Source: Megalopta genalis
Taxonomy: Eukaryota > Arthropoda > Insecta > Hymenoptera > Halictidae
DNA length: 64,000 nucleotides
Assembly (NCBI RefSeq): GCF_051020955.1
Contig: NW_027476812.1
Span: 1 to 64,000, forward strand
Direction of reading: 5' to 3'
Below, piece after piece: positions 14,001 through 26,750 of this stretch (the first letter of the stretch is position 1; each line of letters begins with the position of its first letter). The position numbers and the translations under genes are program-made. The notes under the pieces were generated by a model. That model was given only the letters and a program-made list of their open reading frames with translations. It made no database searches and was not told the origin of the DNA.

Positions 14001-17000
14001 AACCTAAACCTACTACATCGCATTGATTTGAAGCTAAATCATGTGATTCGCTTGGATTTGAAGTCAACTCGTTTGCTTCCCCTGCATTTGAAGCTATATC
14101 ACTTATATCCCAAGTGTTTGAAGCTAAATCATTTGTTTCGCATGGATTTGAAGCTAAACCTATTACATCGCATTGATTTGAAGCTAAATCATGTGTTTTG
14201 CATGGATTTGAAGCTAAGCCTTCTACTTCGCATCGATTTGCAGCTAAATCTTTTGTTTCACATGGATTTGAAGCTAACTCGTTTGTTTCCCCTGCATTTG
14301 AAGCTATATCACTTATATCGCAAGTATCTGATGCTAAATCATTTGTTTCGCATGGATTTGAAGCTAAACCTTCAACATAGCTTTGATTTGCAGCAAAATC
14401 ATGTGTTTCGCATGGATTTGGAGCTAACTCGTTTGTTTCCCCTGCATTTGAAGCTATATCACTGATATCGCAAGTATCTGATGCTAAATCATTTTTTTAG
14501 CATAGATTTGAAGCTAAACTTTCTACATCGCATTGATTTGAAGCTAAATCATTTGTCCGCATAGATTTGAAACTAACTCGTTAGTTTCTCCTGCATTTGA
14601 AGCTATATCACTTATATCCCAAGTGTTTGAAGCTAAAACATTTGATTGGAATGGATTTGAAGCTAAACCATCTACATCGCATTGATTTGCTGCTAAATCA
14701 TGTGTGTCGCATGGATTTGAAGCTAAACCTTCTACATCGCTTCGATTTGCATCTAAATCATGTGTTTCGCATGGATTTGAAGCTAACTCGTTTGTTTCTC
14801 CTGCATTTGAAGCTATATCACTGATATCGCAAGTATCTGATGCTAAATCATTTTTTTCGCATGGATTTGAAGCTAAACCTTCTACATCGCATTGATTTGA
14901 AGCTAAATCATGTGATTCGCTTGGATTTGAAGTCAACTCGTTTGCTTCCCCTGCATTTGAAGCTATATCACTTATATCCCAAGTGTTTGAAGCTCAATCA
15001 TTTGTTTCGCATGGATTTGAAGCTAAACCTTCTACATCGCATTGATTTGCTGCCAAAACATGTGTGTCGCATGGATTTGAAGCTAAGCCTTCTACATCGC
15101 ATCGATTTGATTCTAAATCATGTGTTTCGCATGGATTTGAAGCTAACTCCTTTGTTTCCCCTGTATTTGAAGCTATATCACTTATATCGCAAGTATCTGA
15201 TGCTAAATCATTTTTTTCGTATGGATTTGAAGCTAACTCCTTTGTTTCCCCTGCATTTGAAGCTACATCACTGATATCGCAAGTATCTGATGCTAAATCA
15301 TTTTTTTCGCATGGATTTGAAGCTAAATCTTCTACATCGCATAGATATGAAGCTAGTTCATGTGTTTCGCATGGATTTGAAGCTAACTCGTTTGTTTCGT
15401 CTGCAATTGAAGCTATATCACTTATATCGCAAGTATCTAAAGCTAAATCATTTGTTTCCCATGGATTTGAAGCAAAACCTGCAACATCGCATTGATTTGC
15501 AGCTAAATCATGTGTTTCGCATGGATTTGAAACTAACTCGTTTGAGTCGTCTGCATTTGAAGCTATATCACTTATATCCCAATTTCTTGAACCTCAATCA
15601 TTTGCTTCGCATGGATTTGAAGCTAATCCTTCTACATCGCATTGATTTGCAGCTAAATCATGTGTTTCGCATGGATTTGAAGCTAACTCGATTGTTTCGT
15701 CTGCACTTGAAACTATATCACTTATATCGCAAGTATCTGCAGGTAAATCATTTTTTTCGCATGGATTTGAAGCTAAACCTTCTACATCGCTTTGATTTGC
15801 AGCTAAATCATGTGTTTCGCATGGATTTGAAGCTAACTCGTTTTTTTCCCCTGCATTTGAAGCTATATCACTTATATAGCACGTATCTGATGCTAAATCA
15901 TTTTTTTCGCATGATTTTGAAGCTAAACATTCTACATCGCATTGATATGAAGCTAAATCATGTGTTTCGCATGGATTTGAAGCTAACTCGTTTTTCCCCT
16001 GCATTTGAAGCTATATCACTTATATAGCATGTATCTGATGCTAAATCATTTTTTTCGCATGATTTTGAAGCTAAACATTCTACATTCGCATTGATATGAA
16101 GCTAGTTCATGTGTTTCGCATGGATTTGAAGCTAACTCGATTGTTTCGTCTGCACTTGAAACTATATCACTTATATCGCAAGTATCTGCAGGTAAATCAT
16201 TTTTTTCGCATGGATTTGAAGCTAAACCTTCTACATCGTTTTGATTTGCAGCTAAATCATGTGTTTCGCATGGATTTGAAGCTAACTCGTTTTTCCCCTG
16301 CATTTGAAGCTATATCACTTATATAGCATGTATCTGATGCTAAATCATTTTGTTCGCATGGATTTGGAGCTAACTCGTTTGTTTCCCCTGCATTTGAAGC
16401 TATATCACTGATATCGCAAGTATCTGATGCTAAATCATTTTTTTAGCATAGATTTGAAGCTAAATCAATTGTCCGCATAGATTTTAAGCTAACTCGTTAG
16501 TTTCTCCTGCATTTGAAGCTATATCACTTATATCCCAATTGCTTGAAGCTAAATCATTTGTTTCGCATGGATTTGAAGCTAAACCTTCTACATCGCATTG
16601 ATTTGAAGCTAACTCGTTTGTTTCCCCTGCATTTGAAGCTAACTCGTTTGTTTCCCCTGCATTTGAAGCTACATCACTTATATCGCAAGTATCTAAAGCT
16701 AAATCATTTGTTTGGCATGGATTTGAAGCTAAACCTTCAACATCGCATTGATTTGAAGCTAACTCGTTTGTTTCCCCTGCATTTGAAGCTAACTCGTTTG
16801 TTTCCCCAGCATTTGAAGCTACATCACTTATATCGCAAGTATCTAAAGCTAAATCATTTGTTTGGCATGGATTTGAAGCTAAACCTTCAACATCGCTTTG
16901 ATTTGCAGCTAAATCATGTGTTTCGCATGGATTTGAAGCTAACTCGTTTGTTTCCCCTGCATTTGAAGCTATATCACTGATATCGCAAGTATCTGATGCT

Positions 17001-19640
17001 AAATCATTTTTTTCGCATGGATTTGAAGCTAAACCTTCTACATCGCATTGATATGAAGCTAGTTCATGTGTTTCGCATGGATTTGAAGCTAACTCGTTTG
17101 TTTCGTCTCCAATTGAAGCTATATCACTTATATCGCAAGTATCTGATGCTAAATCATGTGTTTCGCATGGATTTGAAGCTAACTCGTTTGTTTCCCCTGC
17201 ATTTGAAGCTATATCACTGATATCGCAAGTATCTGATGCTAAATCATTTTTCTCGCATGGATTTGAAGCTAAACCTTCTACATCGCATTGATATGAAGCT
17301 AGTTCATGTGTTTCGCATGGATTTGAAGCTAACTCCTTTGTTTCCCCTGCATTTGAAGCTATATCACTTATATCGCAAGTATCTGATGCTAAATCATTTT
17401 TTTCGCATGGATTTGAAGGTAAACCTTCTACATCGCATTGATTTGAAGGTAATTTATGTGTTTCGCATGGATTTGAAGCTAACTCGTTTGTTTCCCCTGC
17501 ACTTGAAGCTAACTCGTTTGTTTCCCCTGCATTTGAAGCTATATCACTTATATCGCAAGTATCTAAAGCTAAATCATTTCTTTGGCATGGATTTGAAGCT
17601 AAACCTTCAACATCGTATTGATTTGCAGCTAAATCATGTGTTTCGCATGGATTTGAAACTAACTCGTTTGAGTCGTCTTCATTTGAAGCTATATCACTTA
17701 TATCCCAATTGCTTGAAGCTCAATCATTTGCTTCGCATGGATTTGAAGCTAATCCTTCTACATCGCATTGATTTGCAGCTAAATCATGTGTTTCGCATGG
17801 ATTTGAAGCTAACTCGATTGTTTCGTCTGCACTTGAAACTATATCACTTTTATCGCAAGTATCTGCAGGTAAATCATTTGTTTGACATTGATTTGAAGCT
17901 CAACCTTCTACATCGCATTGATATGAAGCTAGTTCATGTGTTTCGCATGGATTTGAAGCTAACTCCTTTGTTTCCCCTGCATTTGATGCTATATCACTTA
18001 TATCGCAAGTATCTGATGCTAAATCATTTTTTTCGCATGGATTTGAAGTTAACCTTCTACATCGCATTGATTTGAAGCTAATTTATGTGTTTCGCATGGA
18101 TTTGAAGCTAACTCGATTGCTTCGGCTGCCTTTGAAGCTATATCACTTGTATCCCAAGTGTTTGAAGCTCAATCTTTTGTGTCGCATGGATTTGAAGCTA
18201 AACCGTCTAAATCTCATTGATTTGAAGCTAAATCATGTTATTCGCTTGGATTTGAAGCTAACTCGTTTGCTTCTTCTGCATTTGAAGCTATGTCACTTAT
18301 ATCGCAAGTATCCGAAGCTAAGTCACTGATTTCGCATGGATTTGAAGCTAAACCTCCTACATCGCATTAATTTGCTGCTAAATCATGTGTTTCGCTTGGA
18401 TTTGAAACTAAACCTTCTACATCGCATTGATATGAAGCTAATTCATGTGTTTCGCATGGATTTGAAGCTAACTCGTTTGTTTCGTCTGCAATTGAAGCTA
18501 TAGCACTTATATCCCAATTGCTTGAAGCTAAATCATTTGTTTCGCATGGATTTGATGCTAAACCTTCTACATCGCTTTGATTTGAAGCTAACTCGTTTGT
18601 TTCCCCTACATTTGAAATTATCTCGTTTGTTTCGCCTGCATTTGAAGCTACATCACTTATATTGCAAGTATCTAAAGCTAAATCATTTGTTTGGCATGGA
18701 TTTGAAGCTAAACCTTCAATGTCGCTTTGATTTGCAGCTAAATCATGTGTTTCGCATGGATTTGAAGCTAACTTGTTTGTTTCCCCTGCATTTGAAGCTA
18801 TATCACTGATATCGCAAGTATCTGATGCTAAATCATTTTTTTCGGATGGATTGGAAGCTAAACCTTCAACATCGCTTTGATTTGCAGCTAAATCATGTGT
18901 TTCGCATGGATTTGGAGCTAACTCGTTTGTTTCCCCTGCATTTGAAGCTATATCACTGATATCGCAAGTATCTAAAGCTAAATCATTTCTTTGGCATGGA
19001 TTTGAAGCTAAACCTTCAACATCGCTTTGATTTGCAGCTAAATCATGTGTTTCGCATGGATTTGGAGCTAACTCGTTTGTTTCCCCTGCATTTGAAGCTA
19101 TATCACTGATATCGCAAGTATCTGATGCTAAATCATTTTTTTAGCATAGATTTGAAGCTAAATCAATTGTCCGCATAGATTTTAAGCTAACTCGTTAGTT
19201 TCTCCTGCATTTGAAGCTATATCACTTATATCCCAATTGCTTGAAGCTAAATCATTTGTTTCGCATGGATTTGAAGCTAAACCTTCTACATCGCATTGAT
19301 ATGAAGCTAGTTCATATGTTTCGCATGGATTTGAAGCTAACTCGTTTGTTTCGTCTCCAATTGAAGCTATATCACTGATATCGCAAGTATCTGATGCTAA
19401 ATCATGTGTTTCGCATGGATTTTAAGCTAACTCCTTTGTTTCCCCTGCATTTGAAGCTATATCACTTGTATCGCAAGTATCTGATGCTAAATCATTTTTT
19501 TCGCATGGATTTGAAGCTAAACCTTCTACATCGCATTGATTTGAAGGTAATTTATGTGTTTCGCATGGATTTGAAGCTAACTCGTTTCTTGCGCATGCAG
19601 TTGAATCTAAATAACGCATATCACAAGTAATTGTAGCTAA
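8080..19640 (-). repeat. Satellite subfamily with cccctgc D and tgatgctaaatcattttttt A monomers
   Basis: This 11.5-kb stretch is marked by D monomers reading gtttgtttcccctgc and A monomers reading tgatgctaaatcattttttt. D-D doublets occur at about 13597-13650, 16600-16650, 16765-16810 and 17490-17540. The 29-bp marker aatcaattgtccgcatag occurs at about 10403, 16463 and 19161. A roughly 1.02-kb block starting near 8165 recurs directly downstream near 9190 and again near 14620. The order A-B-C-D-E is usually intact, but single monomers are missing or doubled in places. Confidence 0.9.
12298..14496 (-). other. Longest open frame: cysteine decapeptide repeat, probably not a gene
   Basis: The minus frame is open from a stop at 14497-14499 down to the stop at 12298-12300, about 732 codons. 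The first start-like codon is a TTG at 14065-14067, giving 589 codons; I see no ATG start. The product would be a 50-residue super-repeat of five decapeptides: LASNPCETHD, LASNQCDVEG, LASNPCETND, LASDTCDISD, IASNAGETNE. It is acidic and polar, with one Cys in four of five decapeptides, and no signal peptide, membrane segment or known domain is visible. The frame follows from a stop-free 30-bp monomer, and neighbouring 29- or 31-bp monomers and stop variants close it. A repetitive secreted or structural protein gene is the alternative, held at low confidence. Confidence 0.2.
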
Positions 19641-22600
19641 AACAATTGTTTCGCATGGATTTGAAGCTACTTCGTTTGTATCGTCTGCACTTGAAGCTAT
19701 AACACTTATATCGCCAGTATCAGATGCCAGATCATTTGTTTCGCATGGATTTGAAGCTAAACCTTCTAAATCGAATTTATTTGACGCTAAATGATGTGTA
19801 TCGTATGGATTTTGACGCTAACTCGTTTGTTCCGTCTGCATTTGAAGCAATATCACTTATATCGAAAGTATCTAAAGCTAAATCATTGGTTTCGCATGGA
19901 TTTGAAGCTAAACCTTCTACATCGCATTGATTTGCTGATAAATCATGTGTTTCGCATGGATTTGAAGCTAACTCGTTTGTTTCGTCTGCATTTGAAGCTA
20001 AATAATATATATCACGAGTATTTGTAGCTAAACCAGTAGTTTCGCATGGATTTGAAGCTAACTCGTTTGTTTCATCCGCATTTGAAGCTATGTCACTTAT
20101 ACCGCAAGTATCTAAAGCTAAATCATTGGCTTCGCATCTATTAGAAGTTAAACCTTCTACATAGCTTTCATTTGAAGCATAATCATGTGTTTTGCTTGGA
20201 TTTGAAGCTAACTCGTTTGTTTCGAATGCAGTTGTAGCTAAATAATATATATCACGAGTATTTGTAGCTAAACCAGTAGTTTCGCATGGATTTGAAGCTA
20301 ACTCGTTTGTTTCGTCCGCATTTGAAGCTATGTCACTTATACCGCAAGTATCTAAAGCTAAATTATTGGCTTCGCATGGATTTGAAGCTAAACCTTCTAC
20401 ATCGCATTGATTTGCTGCTAAATCATGTGTTTCGCATGGATTTTGAAGCTAACTCGATTGCTTCGTCTGCATTTGAAGCTATATCACTTATATCACAAGT
20501 GTTTGAAGCTCAATCTTTTGCGTTGCATGGATTTAAAGCTAAACCTTCTATATCGCATTGATTTGAAGCTAAATCATGTTATTCGCTTGGATTTGAAGCT
20601 AACTCGTTTGTTTCTTCTGCATTTGAAGCTATGTCACTTATATCGCAAGTATCCGAAGCTAAATCATTGATTTCGCATGGATTTGAAGCTAAACCTTCTA
20701 CGTCGCATTGATTTGCTGCTAAATCATGTGTTTCGCATGGATTTGAAGCTAATTCGTTTGTTGCGCATGTAGTTGAATCTAAATAACGTATATCACAAGT
20801 ATTTGTAGCTATACCATTCGTTTCGCATGGATTTGAAGCTAAACCTTCTACATCGCATCGATTTGAAGCTAAATCATGTGTTTCGCTTGGATGTGAAGGT
20901 AACTCGTTTGTTTCGTCTGTATTTGAAGTTATATCACTAATATCGCAAGTATCTGAACCTAAATCATTTGTATCGCATGGATTTGAAATTAAGCATTCTA
21001 CTTCGCATCGATTTGAAGCTAAATCTTATACATCGCATTGATTTGCTGCTAAATCATGTGTTTCGCATGGATTTGAAGCTAACTCGTTTGTTGCGCTTGC
21101 AGTTGAATCTAAATAATGCATATCACAAGTAATTGTAGCTAAACCAATTGTTGCGCATGGATTTGAAGCTACCTCGTTTGTATCGTCTGCACTTGAAGCT
21201 ATATCACTTATATCGCAAATATCTGATGCTAAATCATTTGTTTCGCATGGATTTGAAGCTAAACCTTCTACATCGCATTGATTTGATGCTAAATCATGTG
21301 TTTCGCATGGATTAGATCCGAACTCGTTTTTTTTCGTCTGCATTTGAAGTTATGCCACTTATATCGCAAGTATCTGAAGCAAAATCATTGGTTTCGCATG
21401 GATTTGAAGCTAAACCTTCTACATCGCATTGATTTGCTGCTAAATCATGTATTTCGCATGGATTTGAAGCTAACTCGTTTGTTTCGTCTGCATTTGTAGC
21501 TATATCACTTATATCGCAAGTATCTGATCCTAAATCATCTGTGTCGCATTGATTTGAATCTAAACCTTCTACGTCGCATTGGTTTGCTCCTAAATCATGT
21601 GTTTCGCTTGGATGTCTAGCTAACTCGTTTGTTTCGGCTGCAGTTGAACCTATATCACTTATACCGCCTGTATCTGATGCTAAATCATATGTGTCACATG
21701 GATTTGAAGCTAAACCTTCTACATCGCATTGATTTGAAGCTGAATCATGTGTTTCGCATGGACTTGTAGCGAACTCGTTTGTTTCTTCTGCATTTGAAGC
21801 TATGTCACTTATATCGCAAGTATCCGAAGCTAAATCATTGATTTCGCATGGATTTGAAGCTAACCCTTCTACGTCGCATGGATTTGCTGCTAAATCATGT
21901 GTATCGCATGGATTTTGAAGCTAACTCGATTGCTTCGTCTGCATTTGAAGCTATGCCACTTACATCGCAAGTATCTGAAGCTAAATCATTGGTTTTGCAA
22001 GGATTTGAAGCTAAACCTTCTACATCGCATTGATTTGCTGCTAAATCATGTGTATCGCATGGATTTTGAAGCTAACTCGATTGCTTCGTCTGCATTTGAA
22101 GCTATGTCACTTATATCCCAAGTGTGTGAAGCTAAATCATTTGTTTCGCATGGATTTGAAGCTAAACCTGCTACATCGCATTAATTTCAACTAAATCATT
22201 TGCTTCGCATGGAATTGAAGCTAACTGGTTTGTTTCGTCTGCATTTGTAGCTACATCACTTATATCGCAAGTATCTGATCCTAAATCATCTGTGTCGCAT
22301 TGATTTGAATCTTAACCTTCTACGTCGCATTGATTTGAAGCTAAACCTTCTACATCGCATTGATTTGAAGCAAAACCTTCTACATCGCATTGAGTTGAAG
22401 CTAAATCATGTGTATCGCATGGATTTTGAAGCTAACTCGATTGCTTCGTCTGCATTTGAAGCTATGTCACTTATATCCCAAGTGTTTGAAGCTAAATCAT
22501 TTGTTTCGCATGGATTAGAAGTTAAACCTTCTACATCGCATTGATTTGCTGCTAAATCATGTGTTTCGCATGGATTTGAAGCTAACTCGTTTGTTTCGGC

Positions 22601-25600
22601 TGCAGTTGAACCTATATCACTTATACCGCATGTATCTGATGCTAAATCATATGTGACGCATGGATTTGAAGCTAAATCTTCTACATCGCATTGATTTGAA
22701 ACTAAACCTTCTACATCGCATTTATTTGAAGCTAAATCATTGGTTTCGTATGCATTTGAAGCTACACCTTCTACATCGCATTGATTTGCTGCTAAATCAT
22801 GTGTTTCGCTTGGATTTGAAACTAATTCGTTAGTTACGCATGCAGTTAATCTAAATAACGTATATCACAAGTATTTGTAGCTAAACCATATGTTTCGCAT
22901 GAATTTAAAGCAAAACATTCTACATCGCATTGATTTGCTGCTAAATCATGTGTATCGCACGGATTTCGAAGCTAACTCGTTTGTTTCGTCTGCATTGAAG
23001 CTATATCATTTAAATCCCAAGTGTTTGAAGCTAAAACGTTCGTTTCACATGCATTTGTATCTAAACCTTCTACTTCGCATTGATTTGAAGCTAAATCATG
23101 TGTTTCGCATGGATTTTGAACCTAACTCGATTGATTCGTCTGCATTTGAAGCTATATCACGTTTATCCCAAGTGTTTGAAGCTAAATCATTTGTTTCGCA
23201 TGTATTTGAAGCTAAACATTCTACCTTGTATTGATTTGCTGCTACATCATGTGTTTCGCATGGATTTGATGCTAACTCGTTTGTTTCGTCTGCATTTGAA
23301 GCTATGCTACTTATATCGCAAGTATCTGAAGCAAAATCATTGGTTTCGCATGGATTTGAAGCTAAACCTTCTACATCGCATTAATTTTAACTAAATCATA
23401 TGTTGCGCATGGAATTGAAGCTAACTGGTTTCTTTCGTCTGCATTTGAAGCTGTGCCATTTATATCGCAAGTATCTGAAGCTAAATCATTGGTTTCGCAT
23501 GGATTAGAAGTTAAACCTTCTACATCGCATTGATTTGCTGCTATATCACGTGTTTCGCATGGATTAGAAGCTAACTCGTTTGTTTCGTCTGCATTTGAAG
23601 CTATGCCACTTATATCGCAAGTATCTGTAGCAAAATCATTTGTTCCACATGGATTTGTAATTAAGCCTTCTACTTCGCATTGATTTGAAGCTAAATCATG
23701 TGTATCGCATGGATTTTGAACCTAACTCGATTGATTCGTCTGCATTTGAAGCTATATCACGTTTATCCCAAGTGTTTGAAGCTAAATCATTTGTTTCGCA
23801 TGAATTTGAAGCTAAACATTCTACATCGTATTGATTTGCTGCTAAATCATGTGTTTCGCATGGATTTGAAGCTAACTCGTTTGTTTCGTCTGCATTTGAA
23901 GCTATGCTACTTATATCGCAAGTATCTGAAGCAAAATCATTGGTTTCGCATGGATTTGAAGCTAAACCTTCTACATCGCATTAATTTTAACTAAATCATA
24001 TGTTGCGCATGGAATTGAAGCTAACTGGTTTCTTTCGTCTGCATTTGAAGCTGTGCCATTTATATCGCAAGTATCTGAAGCTAAATGATTGGTTTCGCAT
24101 GGATTTGAAGCTAAACCTTCTACATCGCATTGATTTGCTACTAAATCATGTGTTTCGCATGGAGTTTGAAGCTAACTCGTTTGTTTCGTCTGCATTTGAA
24201 GCTATATCACTTATATCGCAAGTATCTGATGCTAAATCATTTTTTTCACATGATTTTGAAGCTAAACCTTCTACATCGCATTGATTTGCTGCTAAATCAT
24301 GTGTATCACATGGATTTTGAAGCTAACTCGATTGCTTCGTCTGCATTTGAAGCTATGTCACTTATATTCCAAGTGTTTGAAGCTAAATCATTTGTTTCGC
24401 ATGGATTTGAAGCTAAACCTTCTACATCGCATTGATTTGAAGCTAAATCATGTGTTTCGCATGGATTAGAAGCTAACTCGTTTGTTTCGTCTGCATTTGA
24501 AGCTATGCCACTCACATCGCAAGTATCTGAAGCTAAATCATTGGTTTCGCAAGGATTTGAAGCTAAACCTTCTACATCGCATTAATTTTAACTAAATCAT
24601 ATGTTGCGCATGGAATTGAAGCTAACTGGTTTCATTCGTCTGCATTTGAAGCTGTGCCATTTATATCGCAAGTATCTGAAGCTAAGTCATTGGTTTCGCA
24701 TGGATTTGAAGCTACACCTACTACATCATATTGATTTGCTGCTAAATCATGTGTTTCGCTTGGATTTGAAACTAATTCGTTAGTTACGCATGCAGTTAAT
24801 CAAAATAACGTATATCACAAGTATTTGTAGCTAAACCATTTGTTTCGCATGAATTTAAAGCAAAACATTCTACATCGCATTGATTTGCTGCTAAATCATG
24901 TGTATCGCACGGATTTCGAAGCTAACTCGTTTGTTTCGTCTGCATTGAAGCTATATCATTTAAATCCCAAGTGTTTGAAGCTAAATCGTTCGTTTCACAT
25001 GCATTTGTATCTAAACCTTCCACTTCGCATTGATTTGAATCTAAATCATGTGTTTCGCATGGATTTTGAACCTAACTCGATTGATTCGTCTGCATTTGAA
25101 GCTATATCACGTTTATCCCAAGTGTTTGAAGCTAAATCATTTGTTTCGCATGTATTTGAAGCTAAACATTCTACATCGTATTGATTTGCTGCTACATCAT
25201 GTGTTTCGCATGGATTTGATGCTAACTCGTTTGTTTCGTCTGCATTTGAAGCTATGCTACTTATATCGCAAGTATCTGAAGCAAAATCATTGGTTTCGCA
25301 TGGATTTGAAGCTAAACCTTCTACATCGCATTAATTTTAACTAAATCATATGTTGCGCATGGAATTGAAGCTAACTGGTTTCTTTCGTCTGCATTTGAAG
25401 CTGTGCCATTTATATCGCAAGTATCTGAAGCTAAATCATTGGTTTCGCATGGATTAGAAGTTAAACCTTCTACATCGCATTGATTTGCTGCTATATCACG
25501 TGTTTCGCATGGATTAGAAGCTAACTCGTTTGTTTCGTCTGCATTTGAAGCTATGCCACTTATATCGCAAGTATCTGTAGCAAAATCATTTGTTCCACAT

Positions 25601-26750
25601 GGATTTGTAATTAAGCCTTCTACTTCGCATTGATTTGAAGCTAAATCATGTGTATCGCATGGATTTTGAACCTAACTCGATTGATTCGTCTGCATTTGAA
25701 GCTATATCACGTTTATCCCAAGTGTTTGAAGCTAAATCATTTGTTTCGCATGAATTTGAAGCTAAACATTCTACATCGTATTGATTTGCTGCTAAATCAT
25801 GTGTTTCGCATGGATTTGAAGCTAACTCGTTTGTTTCGTCTGCATTTGAAGCTATGCTACTTATATCGCAAGTATCTGAAGCAAAATCATTGGTTTCGCA
25901 TGGATTTGAAGCTAAACCTTCTACATCGCATTAATTTTAACTAAATCATATGTTGCGCATGGAATTGAAGCTAACTGGTTTCTTTCGTCTGCATTTGAAG
26001 CTGTGCCATTTATATCGCAAGTATCTGAAGCTAAATGATTGGTTTCGCATGGATTTGAAGCTAAACCTTCTACATCGCATTGATTTGCTACTAAATCATG
26101 TGTTTCGCATGGAGTTTCAAGCTAACTCGTTTGTTTCGTCTGCATTTGAAGCTATATCACTTATATCGCAAGTATCTGATGCTAAATCATTTTTTTCACA
26201 TGATTTTGAAGCTAAACCTTCTACATCGCATTGATTTGCTGCTAAATCATGTGTATCGCATGGATTTTGAAGCTAACTCGATTGCTTCGTCTGCATTTGA
26301 AGCTATGTCACTTATATTCCAAGTGTTTGAAGCTAAATCATTTGTTTCGCATGGATTTGAAGCTAAACCTTCTACATCGCATTGATTTGAAGCTAAATCA
26401 TGTGTTTCGCATGGATTAGAAGCTAACTCGTTTGTGTCGTCTGCATTTGAAGCTATGCCACTCACATCGCAAGTATCTGAAGCTAAATCATTGGTTTCGC
26501 ATGGATTTGAAGCTCAACCTTCTACATCGCATTGATTTGCTGCTAAATCATATATTTCGCATGCATTTGAAGCTAACTCGTTTGTTTCGTCTGCATTTGA
26601 AGATATATCACATATATCGCAAGTATCTGAAGCTAAATCATTGGTTTCGCATGGATTTGAACCTAAACCTTCTACATCGCATTGATTTGCTGCCAAATCA
26701 TGTGATTCACTTGAATTTGAAGCTTAGCCTTGAACTTCGCAATTGATTTG
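19640..26750 (-). repeat. Satellite subfamily with gctgctaaatcatg C monomers
   Basis: C monomers mostly read tttgctgctaaatcatgtg, D monomers mostly gtttgtttcgtctgc, and E monomers often gaagctatgccacttatatc. The 29-bp variant cattaattttaactaaatc occurs at about 23380, 23980, 24580, 25330 and 25930. The right half carries the 1,950-bp tandem duplication listed separately. I see no gene. Confidence 0.9.
22850..26500 (-). repeat. 1,950-bp near-identical tandem duplication (13 HORs)
   Basis: Sequence from about 22850 repeats at about 24800 with a constant offset of 1,950 bases: 22890 to 24840, 23698 to 25648, 24000 to 25950, 24148 to 26098. Only scattered differences were seen (for example the base after aaacca near 22890, cttctac versus cttccac near 23080, and ccttg versus catcg near 23225). 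The offset is exactly 13 x 150 bp, so the duplication preserved HOR register. Confidence 0.9.

Noticed and set aside
12298..14067. Antifreeze-type or pentapeptide-repeat beta-helix protein
   Set aside because: The period is 10 residues, not 12, the TCT face is lacking, and the A(D/N)LXX pentapeptide pattern does not hold in successive five-residue steps.
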